Position numbers and translations under genes: made by a program. From NCBI RefSeq assembly GCF_000695685.1, contig NZ_JFFR01000027.1, forward strand, positions 310,001 to 374,000: a stretch of 64,000 nt of DNA, in the 5' to 3' direction. This DNA is from Vibrio fortis. GTDB taxonomy: Bacteria; Pseudomonadota; Gammaproteobacteria; Enterobacterales; Vibrionaceae. Each line of letters opens with the position of its first letter. The first letter of the stretch is position 1. Below, one piece after another: positions 1 to 6,202 of this stretch. Below the pieces are notes generated by a model. It was not told the origin of the DNA, did not search any database, and saw only the letters and a program-made list of their open reading frames with translations.

Positions 1-345
1 TACCACCGGAACCAGAGCCGCCACCACCGGAACCAGAGCCGCTACCATCAGAACCAGAACCACTACCATCGGAACCAGAACCACTACCATCGGAACCAGA
101 ACCACTACCATCGGAACCAGAACCACTACCATCAGAGCCAGAACCACCACCACCAGAGCCTGAGCCATCACCACCAGAGCCTGAGCCATCACCACCAGAG
201 CCTGAGCCATCACCACCAGAGCCAGAACCGTCACCACCAGAGCCTGAGCCATCACCACCAGAGCCAGAACCGTCACCACCAGAGCCAGAACCGTCACCAC
301 CAGAGCCTGAGCCATCACCACCAGAGCCTGAGCCATCACCACCAG
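1..345 (-). repeat. 21-bp tandem repeat encoding the 7-residue Gly/Ser/Asp linker of pIII
   Basis: About sixteen 21-bp units in register with the reading frame. The promoter-proximal block encodes GGDGSGS-type units and the distal block GSGSGSD-type units. Units within a block are almost identical at the DNA level, while the two blocks differ, which suggests separate expansions. The period is a multiple of three, so gain or loss of units keeps the frame and changes linker length. Confidence 0.9.
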
Positions 346-898
346 AACCCGTACTACCTCCAGAACCCTCCGAGCCAGTACAAGATTTACCAGTGTAGTT
401 ATATAAACCAAAAGGGCGAGGGTCGTTGTCTGTTCCGTTTTGTACCCAAGCAGCAGTGCTAGAAAGTTCAGCTCGACAGCTATTTTGGCAAACAGCAGAA
501 ACCTTGGCTGTACCGATAGGGAAGATCATAAAGCCTAAACGTTCACCTTCCATTTCCTTACAGGGATTTTCACACTTGCCAGTTTCTTCATTGAGCTTTG
601 TCCCTTTAGGGCATGAAGTAACTTTACATGCGAAGAACACCCCCGATTCAGAACCACTGTTATAGGTAAGCCCAAAGTGGGAACACGTTTTATATGAAGA
701 GTAGGTAATGGACTTGATCTTCTTACCATTGCGTTCTGAGCCTACGCACGCATTTTTTATAGCTCCAATAGTTCCAACCCAACCCGATGTAATACCACAA
801 GCATCATAGTAAGAAGTTTTAACGTGATAAAAATTACTACCACTTGCGAATGACAGACCAGAAAAGAACAAGAGAAAGACAATGAGGAATCTATTCAT
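1..898 (-). CDS. pIII-like phage adsorption (minor coat) protein, N-terminal part only
   Basis: This open frame starts with ATG at 898 and is still open at the window edge (299 codons seen). Residues 1-18 form a signal peptide with a hydrophobic core ending in SFA. A cysteine-rich globular domain follows to about residue 180, with roughly ten cysteines that suggest disulfides. A long Gly/Ser/Asp linker then runs to the window edge. Position after pVIII and a terminator, export signal, Cys-rich N-domain and glycine linker are the hallmarks of pIII (OrfU in CTX), which binds the pilus and TolA during infection. The N-domain itself I do not recognise as a named receptor-binding family. The C-terminal membrane anchor is off the window. 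Confidence 0.8.
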   Translation of the reverse strand, partial: MNRFLIVFLLFFSGLSFASGSNFYHVKTSYYDACGITSGWVGTIGAIKNACVGSERNGKKIKSITYSSYKTCSHFGLTYNSGSESGVFFACKVTSCPKGTKLNEETGKCENPCKEMEGERLGFMIFPIGTAKVSAVCQNSCRAELSSTAAWVQNGTDNDPRPFGLYNYTGKSCTGSEGSGGSTGSGGDGSGSGGDGSGSGGDGSGSGGDGSGSGGDGSGSGGDGSGSGGDGSGSGGDGSGSGGDGSGSGGGGSGSDGSGSGSDGSGSGSDGSGSGSDGSGSGSDGSGSGSGGGGSGSGG

Positions 899-922
899 GC
901 GATTCACCAAAATATATAAGCA

Positions 923-947
923 ATAAAAAAGGGAGCCGAAGCTCCCC
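923..947 (-). terminator. Intrinsic terminator between the pVIII/26-aa genes and pIII
   Basis: On the minus strand a GGGAGC-type stem with a TTCG tetraloop is followed by TTTTTTATTG. It lies between the 26-aa minor coat gene and pIII. Ff phages have their central terminator after gene VIII in the same place, where it keeps coat-protein mRNA abundant and pIII mRNA scarce. The stem is compact, GC-rich and followed by six Ts. Confidence 0.85.
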
Positions 948-952
948 GTTAA

Positions 953-1033
953 TCAACCTGATATCACTCCCGTGTAGACCCCATAAAGGAATGAGGCACA
1001 CATTAAAGAACCGAGAACGATAGAGGTAATCAT
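953..1033 (-). CDS. 26-aa hydrophobic phage minor coat protein (pVII/pIX-like)
   Basis: ATG at 1033 overlaps the stop of the pVIII gene in a TAATG arrangement, so translation is probably coupled. The product begins MITSIVLGSLMCASF and is 26 residues, almost entirely hydrophobic, with one potential membrane segment. Its size, position directly after pVIII and hydrophobicity fit the pVII/pIX caps of filamentous virions; VGJ-type phages carry similarly tiny ORFs here. Identity within pVII/pIX is not resolvable by eye. Confidence 0.65.
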   Translation of the reverse strand: MITSIVLGSLMCASFLYGVYTGVISG

Positions 1034-1254
1034 TACTTACGAAGCCAAGAAACAACCATTCCAAGACCAAAGCCAAGAGCAGCAATACCAATCACGCCGG
1101 ATGTAGTTAAACCGACCATCGACTTACCAGAGGCAACCGCAGCATTGATAGCCGTCTCAGCGGCTGATGGGTCAGCCGCAAAAGCAGAACCAGAGGTAAG
1201 AGCCACAGCAGCCACAAGAGATTTATTGCTTACAATCTGACGAAGTTTAATCAT
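1033..1254 (-). CDS. Major coat protein pVIII precursor
   Basis: 73 residues. A basic N-terminus (MIKLRQIVSNK) and hydrophobic core end in a signal-peptidase site, GSAFA before ADPSAAE. The mature chain of about 47 residues has the pVIII plan: an acidic, alanine-rich amphipathic N-terminus, a membrane-spanning glycine/isoleucine segment (VIGIAALGFGLGMVV) and a basic C-terminus (WLRK) that contacts the DNA. Mature length is close to the 46-50 residues of Pf1 and Ff coat proteins. It is first after the ssDNA-binding and 75-aa genes and is coupled to the 26-aa gene downstream. Expected location: inner membrane before assembly, then the virion shaft. Confidence 0.9.
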   Translation of the reverse strand: MIKLRQIVSNKSLVAAVALTSGSAFAADPSAAETAINAAVASGKSMVGLTTSGVIGIAALGFGLGMVVSWLRK

Positions 1255-1273
1255 AATTATTTTCCTTAAAGGG

Positions 1274-1501
1274 TTAACGAAAGTGTTTTAATACTCGGCC
1301 TAGGACATGGCCACCAACGAAAGTAACCAAGCTTTGACCAACGACAAATTCATAGAGAGATTTGTCAAACTCAATTAATGACCAATCAAATTGACCATTT
1401 ACTAGTTGCGATAACTGCTCTTTGGATACCAAGACATACTCACAAACATCACCGGATGATTGCTGTAGGACACCATCAATAACAGTTACGCAAATCGACA
1501 T
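1274..1501 (-). CDS. 75-aa phage protein, Pf1-like small structural or accessory ORF
   Basis: The N-terminal half contains a Cys pair (Cys4, Cys20) and the pattern I-x-V-x-D-G-x-L ... C-x-Y-V-L-V-x-x-x-(E/Q)-x-x-x-L, which recurs in small ORFs placed upstream of pVIII in Pf- and Vibrio-type inoviruses. The C-terminal 20 residues (SLVTFVGGHVLGRVLKHF) form a short hydrophobic-basic helix. The gene lies 12 bp after the ssDNA-binding gene and 19 bp before pVIII. Function is not established; a minor virion or assembly role is inferred from position only. Confidence 0.65.
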   Translation of the reverse strand: MSICVTVIDGVLQQSSGDVCEYVLVSKEQLSQLVNGQFDWSLIEFDKSLYEFVVGQSLVTFVGGHVLGRVLKHFR

Positions 1502-1513
1502 AGCACCAACGAC

Positions 1514-1855
1514 CTAGCTATTTTTCATAGATGTTTCGAAGTGCTTTTTGACATCTTCATCGACAGGGATGAGAGCCGTAACCAAGATATCAAGCGGGTC
1601 ATCCGCGCTTGCACCAAGGTTCAATTCATATTCACGATTAGGGACAAACGCACGAGTTTGGATAAGTTTACGAGCGTAGTTCACATCAATTTTTAGAGGC
1701 TGTTTGTTGTATGGAATGTCAGTGGTGTAGCCAATTCCGGTCTGTTGGAACTTCTCCACATCAACTTCTTCAACACCACGAAGCACTGAAAGTTCAGCGA
1801 CTTCCATATTAGATTTAGGGAAACGCTTGATAGAGATACCAGTTATTGTAGGCAT
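1514..1855 (-). CDS. RstB/DUF1293-like phage ssDNA-binding protein
   Basis: 113 residues without signal peptide or membrane segment, rich in beta-type alternation. It resembles the 112-aa RstB homologue of VGJ-type phages (DUF1293), which occupies the same site just after the RstA-like initiator and takes the role of Ff gene V. Such proteins coat newly made viral single strands and divert them from replication to packaging. Its ATG at 1855 lies 13 bp inside the end of the initiator gene, so translation is probably coupled. The OB fold is inferred from family, not visible as a motif. Confidence 0.75.
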   Translation of the reverse strand: MPTITGISIKRFPKSNMEVAELSVLRGVEEVDVEKFQQTGIGYTTDIPYNKQPLKIDVNYARKLIQTRAFVPNREYELNLGASADDPLDILVTALIPVDEDVKKHFETSMKNS

Positions 1856-2955
1856 ATTGTTGACTCCAAAATTTCGATTTTCTTTTTCGTGTATTCGTCA
1901 GGCACTCCTAACGAGGTTTCAAAGTTGGCGCGTCTGTGATGAGTTGGAATGAGCATCCCGAACGCTTCACCCAAATCACCCTCAGTCATTGCCACGATTT
2001 CAGATAGCGCCTTACCACATTGACGACGAACCCAAGCGATACGAGCGAAGAACTCTAAACCTTCTTTCTTCTTGTTTAGCTCAAGTTTCATCGGTTCAGC
2101 TGGGTCGATACTGGCTGCGAAGTCACAGATGCCCGCGAACGCAGAAGCAGGAGAGGCAAGGAGTGACAAATCGCACTTCTTCAATTCCACTTCATTGCGG
2201 TACCAAATCACTTCAGGGTCAGTAATGTTTTGCTCAAACTTCTTGTTATAGACTCGCCAGTAAACCGTTGACGTGCGAGAGCCAACCAATACCGCTTCTT
2301 CTGATAACTCGCCAGATTGAGAAACGCGCTTATGAGGAACCATTGTGGGACCACGACCACGAGAAGCAGTGCGAAATGCTCCCTCATAAAAACATTTCTC
2401 AGCGTACTTACAGTCAAAGATTCCAGTGTAGTCATCCACGCACAAATCAAGACGGGCTAGGCGAGTGATACCCAAGAGCGACAACCACCAATGCACCTTT
2501 TTGTGTGGGATGAACTCAAACAGCTTCGAACAACCTGTGCCGTTGATTTGGACAAACACCGTGTTGTTGTTGCCACCGATACCGACCAAACCACATTCAA
2601 CCGTTCCCGTTGAATCGTAAATCACCATCGAATCTTCATACCCGTGTAGACCACGGCCACGCATTGGAGACAAACGGAAGTTGAACACCTTAGCCATGAA
2701 CTCATCGAACCTATGCGCTAAGACCTTGCTGCACTTGTTACGATGTAACTCCATAGATTTCTCTATGGCTTCTGGTGAGTTGACGCGGCCGTTAACGCTG
2801 ACTTTTTTAAACTCAGGGAATTGCAAGTTAATAAAGTCTTGGTCGTTTGAGTTATCCAACAGACGTAACGCGCTGTAAGAAAACGAGAAAGCCAAGTGGT
2901 CAACTTGTACCGGACGAATTTCATCATGGTACTTATGAGGTTTCTTAGATGGCAT
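1843..2955 (-). CDS. RstA-like rolling-circle replication initiation protein
   Basis: 370 residues from the ATG at 2955, chosen because AAGGGGG lies six bases before it; an upstream extension to 3009 has no such site. The protein fits the phage replication-initiation-factor family (PF02486): a central TRLARLDLCVDDYTG segment near residues 180-195, a conserved glycine block (VGIGGNNNTVFVQINGTG) near 140-160, and a WRVYNKK...YRNEVELK segment that in this family holds the tyrosine region. It would nick the replicative form and start rolling-circle synthesis. The start lies inside the end of the 66-aa gene and the end overlaps the ssDNA-binding gene, so the early operon is compact. Confidence 0.88.
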   Translation of the reverse strand: MPSKKPHKYHDEIRPVQVDHLAFSFSYSALRLLDNSNDQDFINLQFPEFKKVSVNGRVNSPEAIEKSMELHRNKCSKVLAHRFDEFMAKVFNFRLSPMRGRGLHGYEDSMVIYDSTGTVECGLVGIGGNNNTVFVQINGTGCSKLFEFIPHKKVHWWLSLLGITRLARLDLCVDDYTGIFDCKYAEKCFYEGAFRTASRGRGPTMVPHKRVSQSGELSEEAVLVGSRTSTVYWRVYNKKFEQNITDPEVIWYRNEVELKKCDLSLLASPASAFAGICDFAASIDPAEPMKLELNKKKEGLEFFARIAWVRRQCGKALSEIVAMTEGDLGEAFGMLIPTHHRRANFETSLGVPDEYTKKKIEILESTICLQ

Positions 2956-3145
2956 GAAAAACCCCCTTAACCAAAAGCTCCTGATAGTTGTCGTCCGTAA
3001 TCTCAACAACTTGGAAAGAAGTCATTCCGTAGTGCGTCATCAAGAATTGGTAAAACTCATAAGGCGTTTTGAAGAACTCATGACCCCAAGTGAAATAGGC
3101 GTTAATGCCATGATTGGGTTCATTGTCGAAGTAGATTGAATCCAT
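2945..3145 (-). CDS. 66-aa phage early protein of unknown function
   Basis: Starts at ATG 3145, with GAGG of the preceding gene's last codons about nine bases upstream; a TTG eight codons earlier (3169) is possible but less well served. The product is soluble and rich in aromatic and acidic residues (YFTWGHEFFKTPYEFYQFL, EITDDNYQELL), with no cysteine and no membrane segment. It sits between the exonuclease stop (4 bp gap) and the initiator start (11-bp overlap), so it belongs to the early operon. I do not recognise the family. Acidic surface and early position would suit a small regulator or replication accessory, but that is a guess. Confidence 0.6.
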   Translation of the reverse strand: MDSIYFDNEPNHGINAYFTWGHEFFKTPYEFYQFLMTHYGMTSFQVVEITDDNYQELLVKGVFHAI

Positions 3146-3149
3146 GGTC

Positions 3150-3737
3150 TTAAGCCTCTGATGACTCAAGCTTGAGGTTTACTGCATCGATTAAACGACG
3201 AGTCATTTCACAGTCAGCTGTTGCGCGGTGAGCTGTTAAATCAGAAACATTGATGCTTTGTTGTAGGCAAGCATTGGATAAGGATTGCCATTTGTAATCA
3301 TCGTGTTCATTCAATTCACCAAAGAACTCGGCATACCAATGCATGACACAGTGAGTCTTAAGACCAATGGTTTGGAGAAACGATCGGAAATCTTCAACTG
3401 ATTCAGACGAAGCACCAGAGTATCGGAATGATTGGAACAAAAGGCGTAAGTCAAAAGACTCGTTGTAAATAAGCAAAGCATCGCAATCAGAAAGCAACGA
3501 TTCGAGAGTTGATTTGATTTCAGAGAAAGTCGGGCGCCCAGCAACATCTAATGAAGTAATCCCGTGAATAGCGGAAGCATCTGAAGGAATTGGTTTCACT
3601 GGATCAACTAAAGAGTTGAACAAGACTTTTCCAGACTCAGCACAAATTAGAGAAACCTCGACAACTTCAGCAAATCTGTCTAGGCCAGTGGTTTCAGTAT
3701 CTAAGATAACAGCGTTGTGAGTGTTGAGCTTTTTCAT
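3150..3737 (-). CDS. DnaQ-like 3'-5' exonuclease (DEDDh) carried by the inovirus
   Basis: 195 residues with a complete DEDDh set: Exo I D13-T-E15 (ILDTETTG), Exo II in YNESFD (Asp96), and Exo III H170-RATA-D175. HGIT at about 58-61 is also typical of the DnaQ/RNase T group. No polymerase or BRCT domain is attached, so it is a free-standing exonuclease. It is the first leftward gene after the repressor control region, with GGTGG five bases before ATG at 3737. Substrate is unknown; proofreading or trimming of phage single strands, or action on host nucleic acid, are both possible. A DnaQ-type gene is not part of the standard CTX/VGJ/f237 gene set as I know it. Confidence 0.88.
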   Translation of the reverse strand: MKKLNTHNAVILDTETTGLDRFAEVVEVSLICAESGKVLFNSLVDPVKPIPSDASAIHGITSLDVAGRPTFSEIKSTLESLLSDCDALLIYNESFDLRLLFQSFRYSGASSESVEDFRSFLQTIGLKTHCVMHWYAEFFGELNEHDDYKWQSLSNACLQQSINVSDLTAHRATADCEMTRRLIDAVNLKLESSEA

Positions 3738-3781
3738 AAAACCACCATAGAGTTAGTCATGTAACAGATGACTTAGTGAGT

Positions 3782-3842
3782 ACGTAATTTTTCATACAGT
3801 AGATACGAAATTTTACGTGCTGACAATACGATAAATTTTGTA
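3782..3842. promoter_or_regulatory. Probable repressor operators in the divergent phage control region
   Basis: Three related AT-rich blocks lie between the divergent exonuclease and repressor genes: ACGTAATTTTTCATAC at 3782-3797, TACGAAATTTTACGT at 3804-3818 and TACGATAAATTTTGTA at 3827-3842. The first two are an inverted pair (ACGTAA-TTTC-TA arms). Multiple related sites between a repressor and the replication operon are the RstR arrangement. No clear sigma-70 promoter could be fixed, so promoter positions are left open. Confidence 0.5.
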
Positions 3843-3888
3843 GTTTTAAGCTAGAATCAAAGGAAATGAGCCAAGAGAGGTTTTCAAA

Positions 3889-4245
3889 ATGTACACCCAA
3901 AAGCTAGTTGATGCTTACAAAATGCAGATGAACTATGTGCAATATAAGCAAGTTGCAGCTGATTTAGGCGTAAGCCCTCAAATGCTAACAGACGTTAGAA
4001 AAGGTCGAACGTTTCTAAAAGAAAATCAGATACTTATGATGGCCGACGTTGTTGGTGAGGATAAAGAAAAAGCACTTGTTGGGCTAGCTCTCGATAAGTC
4101 AAAAACGCATGAAGCGCAGACACTGTGGAACAGTATCGCAAAAAAGTATAACGGGCTCGGTTTAACAAGTATTTCAATGGCTTGCGGTGCTGTAGCCCTA
4201 GGAATGGAATCCTTAAATCAGTGCGTATTATCTATCTTATGTTAA
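3889..4245 (+). CDS. DUF3693-type phage repressor (RstR position)
   Basis: 118 residues. Residues 5-50 form a Cro/CI-like helix-turn-helix: YVQYKQVAADLGVSPQMLTDVRKGR, followed by MADVVGEDKEKALVGLALDKSKTHEA, the pattern of DUF3693 proteins of Vibrio inoviruses. The C-terminal third is a hydrophobic small-residue helix and a cysteine-containing tail. GAGAGG lies eight bases before ATG. It is divergent from the replication operon and next to the attachment site, the place of RstR. Its last eight codons (QCVLSILC) and stop are read through the dif-like site, so integration can in principle preserve or change the tail. A regulatory role is inferred from position and fold. Confidence 0.8.
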   Translation: MYTQKLVDAYKMQMNYVQYKQVAADLGVSPQMLTDVRKGRTFLKENQILMMADVVGEDKEKALVGLALDKSKTHEAQTLWNSIAKKYNGLGLTSISMACGAVALGMESLNQCVLSILC

Positions 4246-4247
4246 AT
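4220..4247 (+). other. dif: dif-like XerC/XerD site, prophage-chromosome junction
   Basis: Three parts match the Vibrio dif layout: XerC arm AGTGCGTATTA (4220-4230), six-base centre TCTATC (4231-4236) and XerD arm TTATGTTAAAT (4237-4247). Compared with my memory of V. cholerae dif1, the XerD arm is identical, the XerC arm has one change (C to T) and the centre two. The XerD arm faces the chromosome and the XerC arm faces the phage, as expected for a hybrid site made by single crossover of attP with dif. Four matS sites in the window support a terminus location. Confidence 0.88.
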
Positions 4248-4414
4248 TAGATTTACTATAACTAAGGCAGAGCTCCATTAAGATACCCTGCCTTATCTTG
4301 TGCACACTCTCAGTGCTTGATATTAAAGTTATTTAACCGAAACGCTTATTTACCATAAAATAGCTAATATCTAACTATAATAATCTTCGATTCTTAACTT
4401 CAATATTAGCCAGC

Positions 4415-4726
4415 TTAGCCACCGGCCAGTTTAACTTTAAGACCTTTCTTTTCAAGGTGTGCTTTGATTTTGTCACGAGCGTCACCTTGAATTTCGATGT
4501 TGCCGTCTTTTACAGAGCCGCCACAACCGCAAACTTTTTTAAGTTCCGCAGCCATTAATTTAAGTGGCGCGTCATCTAGGTCTAAACCTGTTACAACGGA
4601 AACGCCTTTGCCTTTACGGCCTTTAGTTTCACGTTGAATTCGAACAATGCCGTCACCCTTAGGGCGCTCGACTTTTTCTTCCTCAGGTTTAATACGACCC
4701 GTTTCTGTGGAATACACTAAGCTCAT
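4415..4726 (-). CDS. yciH: SUI1-family translation factor YciH
   Basis: 103 residues, the usual length for bacterial YciH/eIF1 homologues. The SUI1 fold is visible from about residue 27: VRIQRETKGRKGKGVSVVTGLDL, then LKLMAAELKKVCGCGGSVKDGNIEIQGD, with the glycine-rich CGCGGSVKDG turn and a terminal KIKAHLEKKGLKVKLAGG. In E. coli YciH acts on the 30S subunit in start-codon fidelity and stress-related inhibition of initiation. It lies six bases after the DUF3319 gene, so the two form an operon. It is the first chromosomal gene after the prophage junction. Confidence 0.93.
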   Translation of the reverse strand: MSLVYSTETGRIKPEEEKVERPKGDGIVRIQRETKGRKGKGVSVVTGLDLDDAPLKLMAAELKKVCGCGGSVKDGNIEIQGDARDKIKAHLEKKGLKVKLAGG

Positions 4727-4732
4727 AGTCTT

Positions 4733-5107
4733 TTACTTCTTTTGTTGTTGCTGTGCTTTTTGCTTTGCTACCAAGTAAGCTTCGATATGGCGCTGTATTG
4801 CCATTTTCGATCCCTTAATAAGGCGACCGTTAAACATACAGTACCAAGCGTTAGGTTCGCCTGTATCGTTCTTGATTTGATAACCATTAAAGTTTTCCGC
4901 TTGGCCACCTGAACCTGCTCGAGGTTTGTTTAATGAAGTGAACTCTTTTGGATCAATGATAGATGCAGTGTCAATCCACCAATCGATGCTCTTCTTCAAA
5001 GCGGTCAAGTTACCTTGAATTGCGTGGTTTTTTAATTTTGCACGCCAAATAGTATTCGTCGCATCTGTTGATTGCAGATGAACTCCTCGATAAATCGAAT
5101 TAGCCAT
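4733..5107 (-). CDS. DUF3319 family protein
   Basis: 124 residues, soluble. Features: N-terminal YRGVHLQST...TIWRAKLKNHAIQGNL, a tryptophan pair near SIDWWID, a second WYCMFNGRLIKGSKMAIQRHIEAY unit and a glutamine/lysine-rich tail (KQKAQQQQKK). The paired 'Y-R/K-G ... A-K' units resemble small beta-alpha repeats. The sequence fits DUF3319, which I know only from Vibrio and relatives. It is cotranscribed with yciH (six bases apart). No function is established; co-occurrence with yciH and the basic tail hint at RNA or ribosome association, which is inference. Confidence 0.75.
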   Translation of the reverse strand: MANSIYRGVHLQSTDATNTIWRAKLKNHAIQGNLTALKKSIDWWIDTASIIDPKEFTSLNKPRAGSGGQAENFNGYQIKNDTGEPNAWYCMFNGRLIKGSKMAIQRHIEAYLVAKQKAQQQQKK

Positions 5108-5207
5108 ATCTATGAATCATCTTTCTGTTTTCACTACACTAATCATAAGTGTACTATTAATGATATCAAGCATAATATGACAAAAACACCTGACCAGGTA
5201 CGGTAAT

Positions 5208-6179
5208 TTGAGAAAAAAAGTTCCGGTTTTGACCGACCCTTCACAAGTTAATTTCTTTGTTAAGAAACTCAATAACGAGGCCTCTCTAGATGTTATAGAT
5301 GAGTTGACTGACAATCAATATTCTCGAAATTCTATGCTAGGAATTCTATCGGACTGGAACCGCTATTTAGCATTTTGCCTTAAACATCATATTAATACAT
5401 TGCCTGCTTCCGTCACAGCGATTCGTCGATTCCTCGAAACGGAAGCTCACGAACGTAAGTTTTCTTCACTAAAACGTTACACTGCAACGCTATCCCTTCT
5501 GCACACAATTTTGGGGTTCCCTAACCCAATAAAACACAAGCAGGTAAGATTTACCTTAGTTCAATTACAGATATCGAAATCAGGCGATGCGAAACAAACT
5601 AATGCGATGACTTATCATCATTTAAGCCAGCTCAACAACACGTTAGCAAAACCCAATGCACCTCTTAAAGATATCCGCGATGTTTCGATTTATAACGTGA
5701 TGTTTGAATGTGCTTTAAAACGCTCAGAGCTCAAGAACTTAAAAGCCAGCCATATCTCAACCAGAGATGATGGTAATTGCGTCCATGTGGCAGACTCAAC
5801 ATATCAACTCTCAGAAGTAGCTTCTGGCCACCTACAACGTTGGATTGAAATGAGTGAGCCTTTCGATGAGCAACCTTTGTTTCGATCCATAGATCGACAC
5901 GGTCATATTCACAACCAACCGTTAGATGATTCTTCGATCTATAGAATCGTAAGACGCGCAAGTGATCTGCTTGGACTAACCGGAAGTTTGAGCTTTTCTG
6001 GTAACTCTATCCGCGTGGGTGCTACACAAGAGTTGGCGAAACAAGGAATGACGATCAGAGATATTCAAGATTTTGGACGCTGGATGAGCCCAGTTATGCC
6101 GGCGCAATACTTAGGTCAGTTGGCTAAATCCGAAGAAGGGAAAATTGTTTTTAAACAAATTATTCCGTGGCAGCCATGA
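5208..6179 (+). CDS. Tyrosine recombinase-like protein with a degenerate active site
   Basis: 323 residues with an N-terminal SAM-like core-binding part (about 1-110) and a C-terminal catalytic-type part. The active-site boxes are altered: LKRSEL in place of LRxSEL (first Arg to Lys) and NSIR in place of HxLR (His to Asn). The second Arg, a Trp in the GRW position and the terminal Tyr (AQYLG) remain. It may be inactive, a DNA-binding remnant or use altered chemistry. It is host DNA 1 kb from dif, and inoviruses do not need it. The start is uncertain: TTG at 5208 has no good ribosome site, and the next in-frame ATG is at codon 44. Confidence 0.72.
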   Translation: MRKKVPVLTDPSQVNFFVKKLNNEASLDVIDELTDNQYSRNSMLGILSDWNRYLAFCLKHHINTLPASVTAIRRFLETEAHERKFSSLKRYTATLSLLHTILGFPNPIKHKQVRFTLVQLQISKSGDAKQTNAMTYHHLSQLNNTLAKPNAPLKDIRDVSIYNVMFECALKRSELKNLKASHISTRDDGNCVHVADSTYQLSEVASGHLQRWIEMSEPFDEQPLFRSIDRHGHIHNQPLDDSSIYRIVRRASDLLGLTGSLSFSGNSIRVGATQELAKQGMTIRDIQDFGRWMSPVMPAQYLGQLAKSEEGKIVFKQIIPWQP

Positions 6180-6190
6180 TACTGCCACGG
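6165..6190. repeat. Perfect 9-bp inverted repeat spanning the recombinase stop codon
   Basis: CCGTGGCAG at 6165-6173 and CTGCCACGG at 6182-6190 flank an 8-base loop containing the TGA stop. The two convergent genes (recombinase and ddl) meet here with 23 bp between stops. There is no T-run on either side, so it is not a classical intrinsic terminator; a convergent-gene hairpin or RNA-stabilising stem is possible. Confidence 0.6.
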
Positions 6191-6202
6191 AGAGTTAGTG
6201 CT

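Larger units (their letters stand above)
1..4247 (-). mobile_element. Integrated filamentous phage (inovirus), right part, truncated by the window start
   Basis: The gene order matches CTX/VGJ-type Vibrio inoviruses: a divergent repressor, an RstA-like initiator, an RstB/DUF1293-like protein, pVIII with a signal peptide, a tiny hydrophobic minor coat protein, a central terminator, and a glycine-rich pIII-like adsorption protein. All but the repressor are leftward and nearly contiguous or overlapping. The right boundary is a dif-like 28-bp site at 4220-4247. Phages of this group carry no integrase and use host XerC/XerD, and no integrase is seen inside the element. The left end, with pVI, the Zot-like pI and any cargo, is outside the window. 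An unusual member is the DEDDh exonuclease next to the repressor. The class is clear; the closest named phage cannot be told from here. Confidence 0.9.

Noticed and set aside
1..345. Repeat block considered as a CRISPR array
   Set aside because: Units are contiguous, 21 bp, in coding frame and without spacers.
891..1091. 66-codon minus-strand frame across the pVIII/pIII junction
   Set aside because: It overlaps pVIII and the terminator hairpin in another frame; the coupled 26-aa ORF explains the region better.
4265..4296. AAGGCAG/CTGCCTT inverted repeat after the att site as a phage terminator
   Set aside because: Seven-base arms, a 17-base loop and no T-run; too weak to call.
5208..6179. 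Recombinase as the integrase of the prophage
   Set aside because: It lies outside the att junction, and this type of phage uses host XerCD; its active site is also altered.
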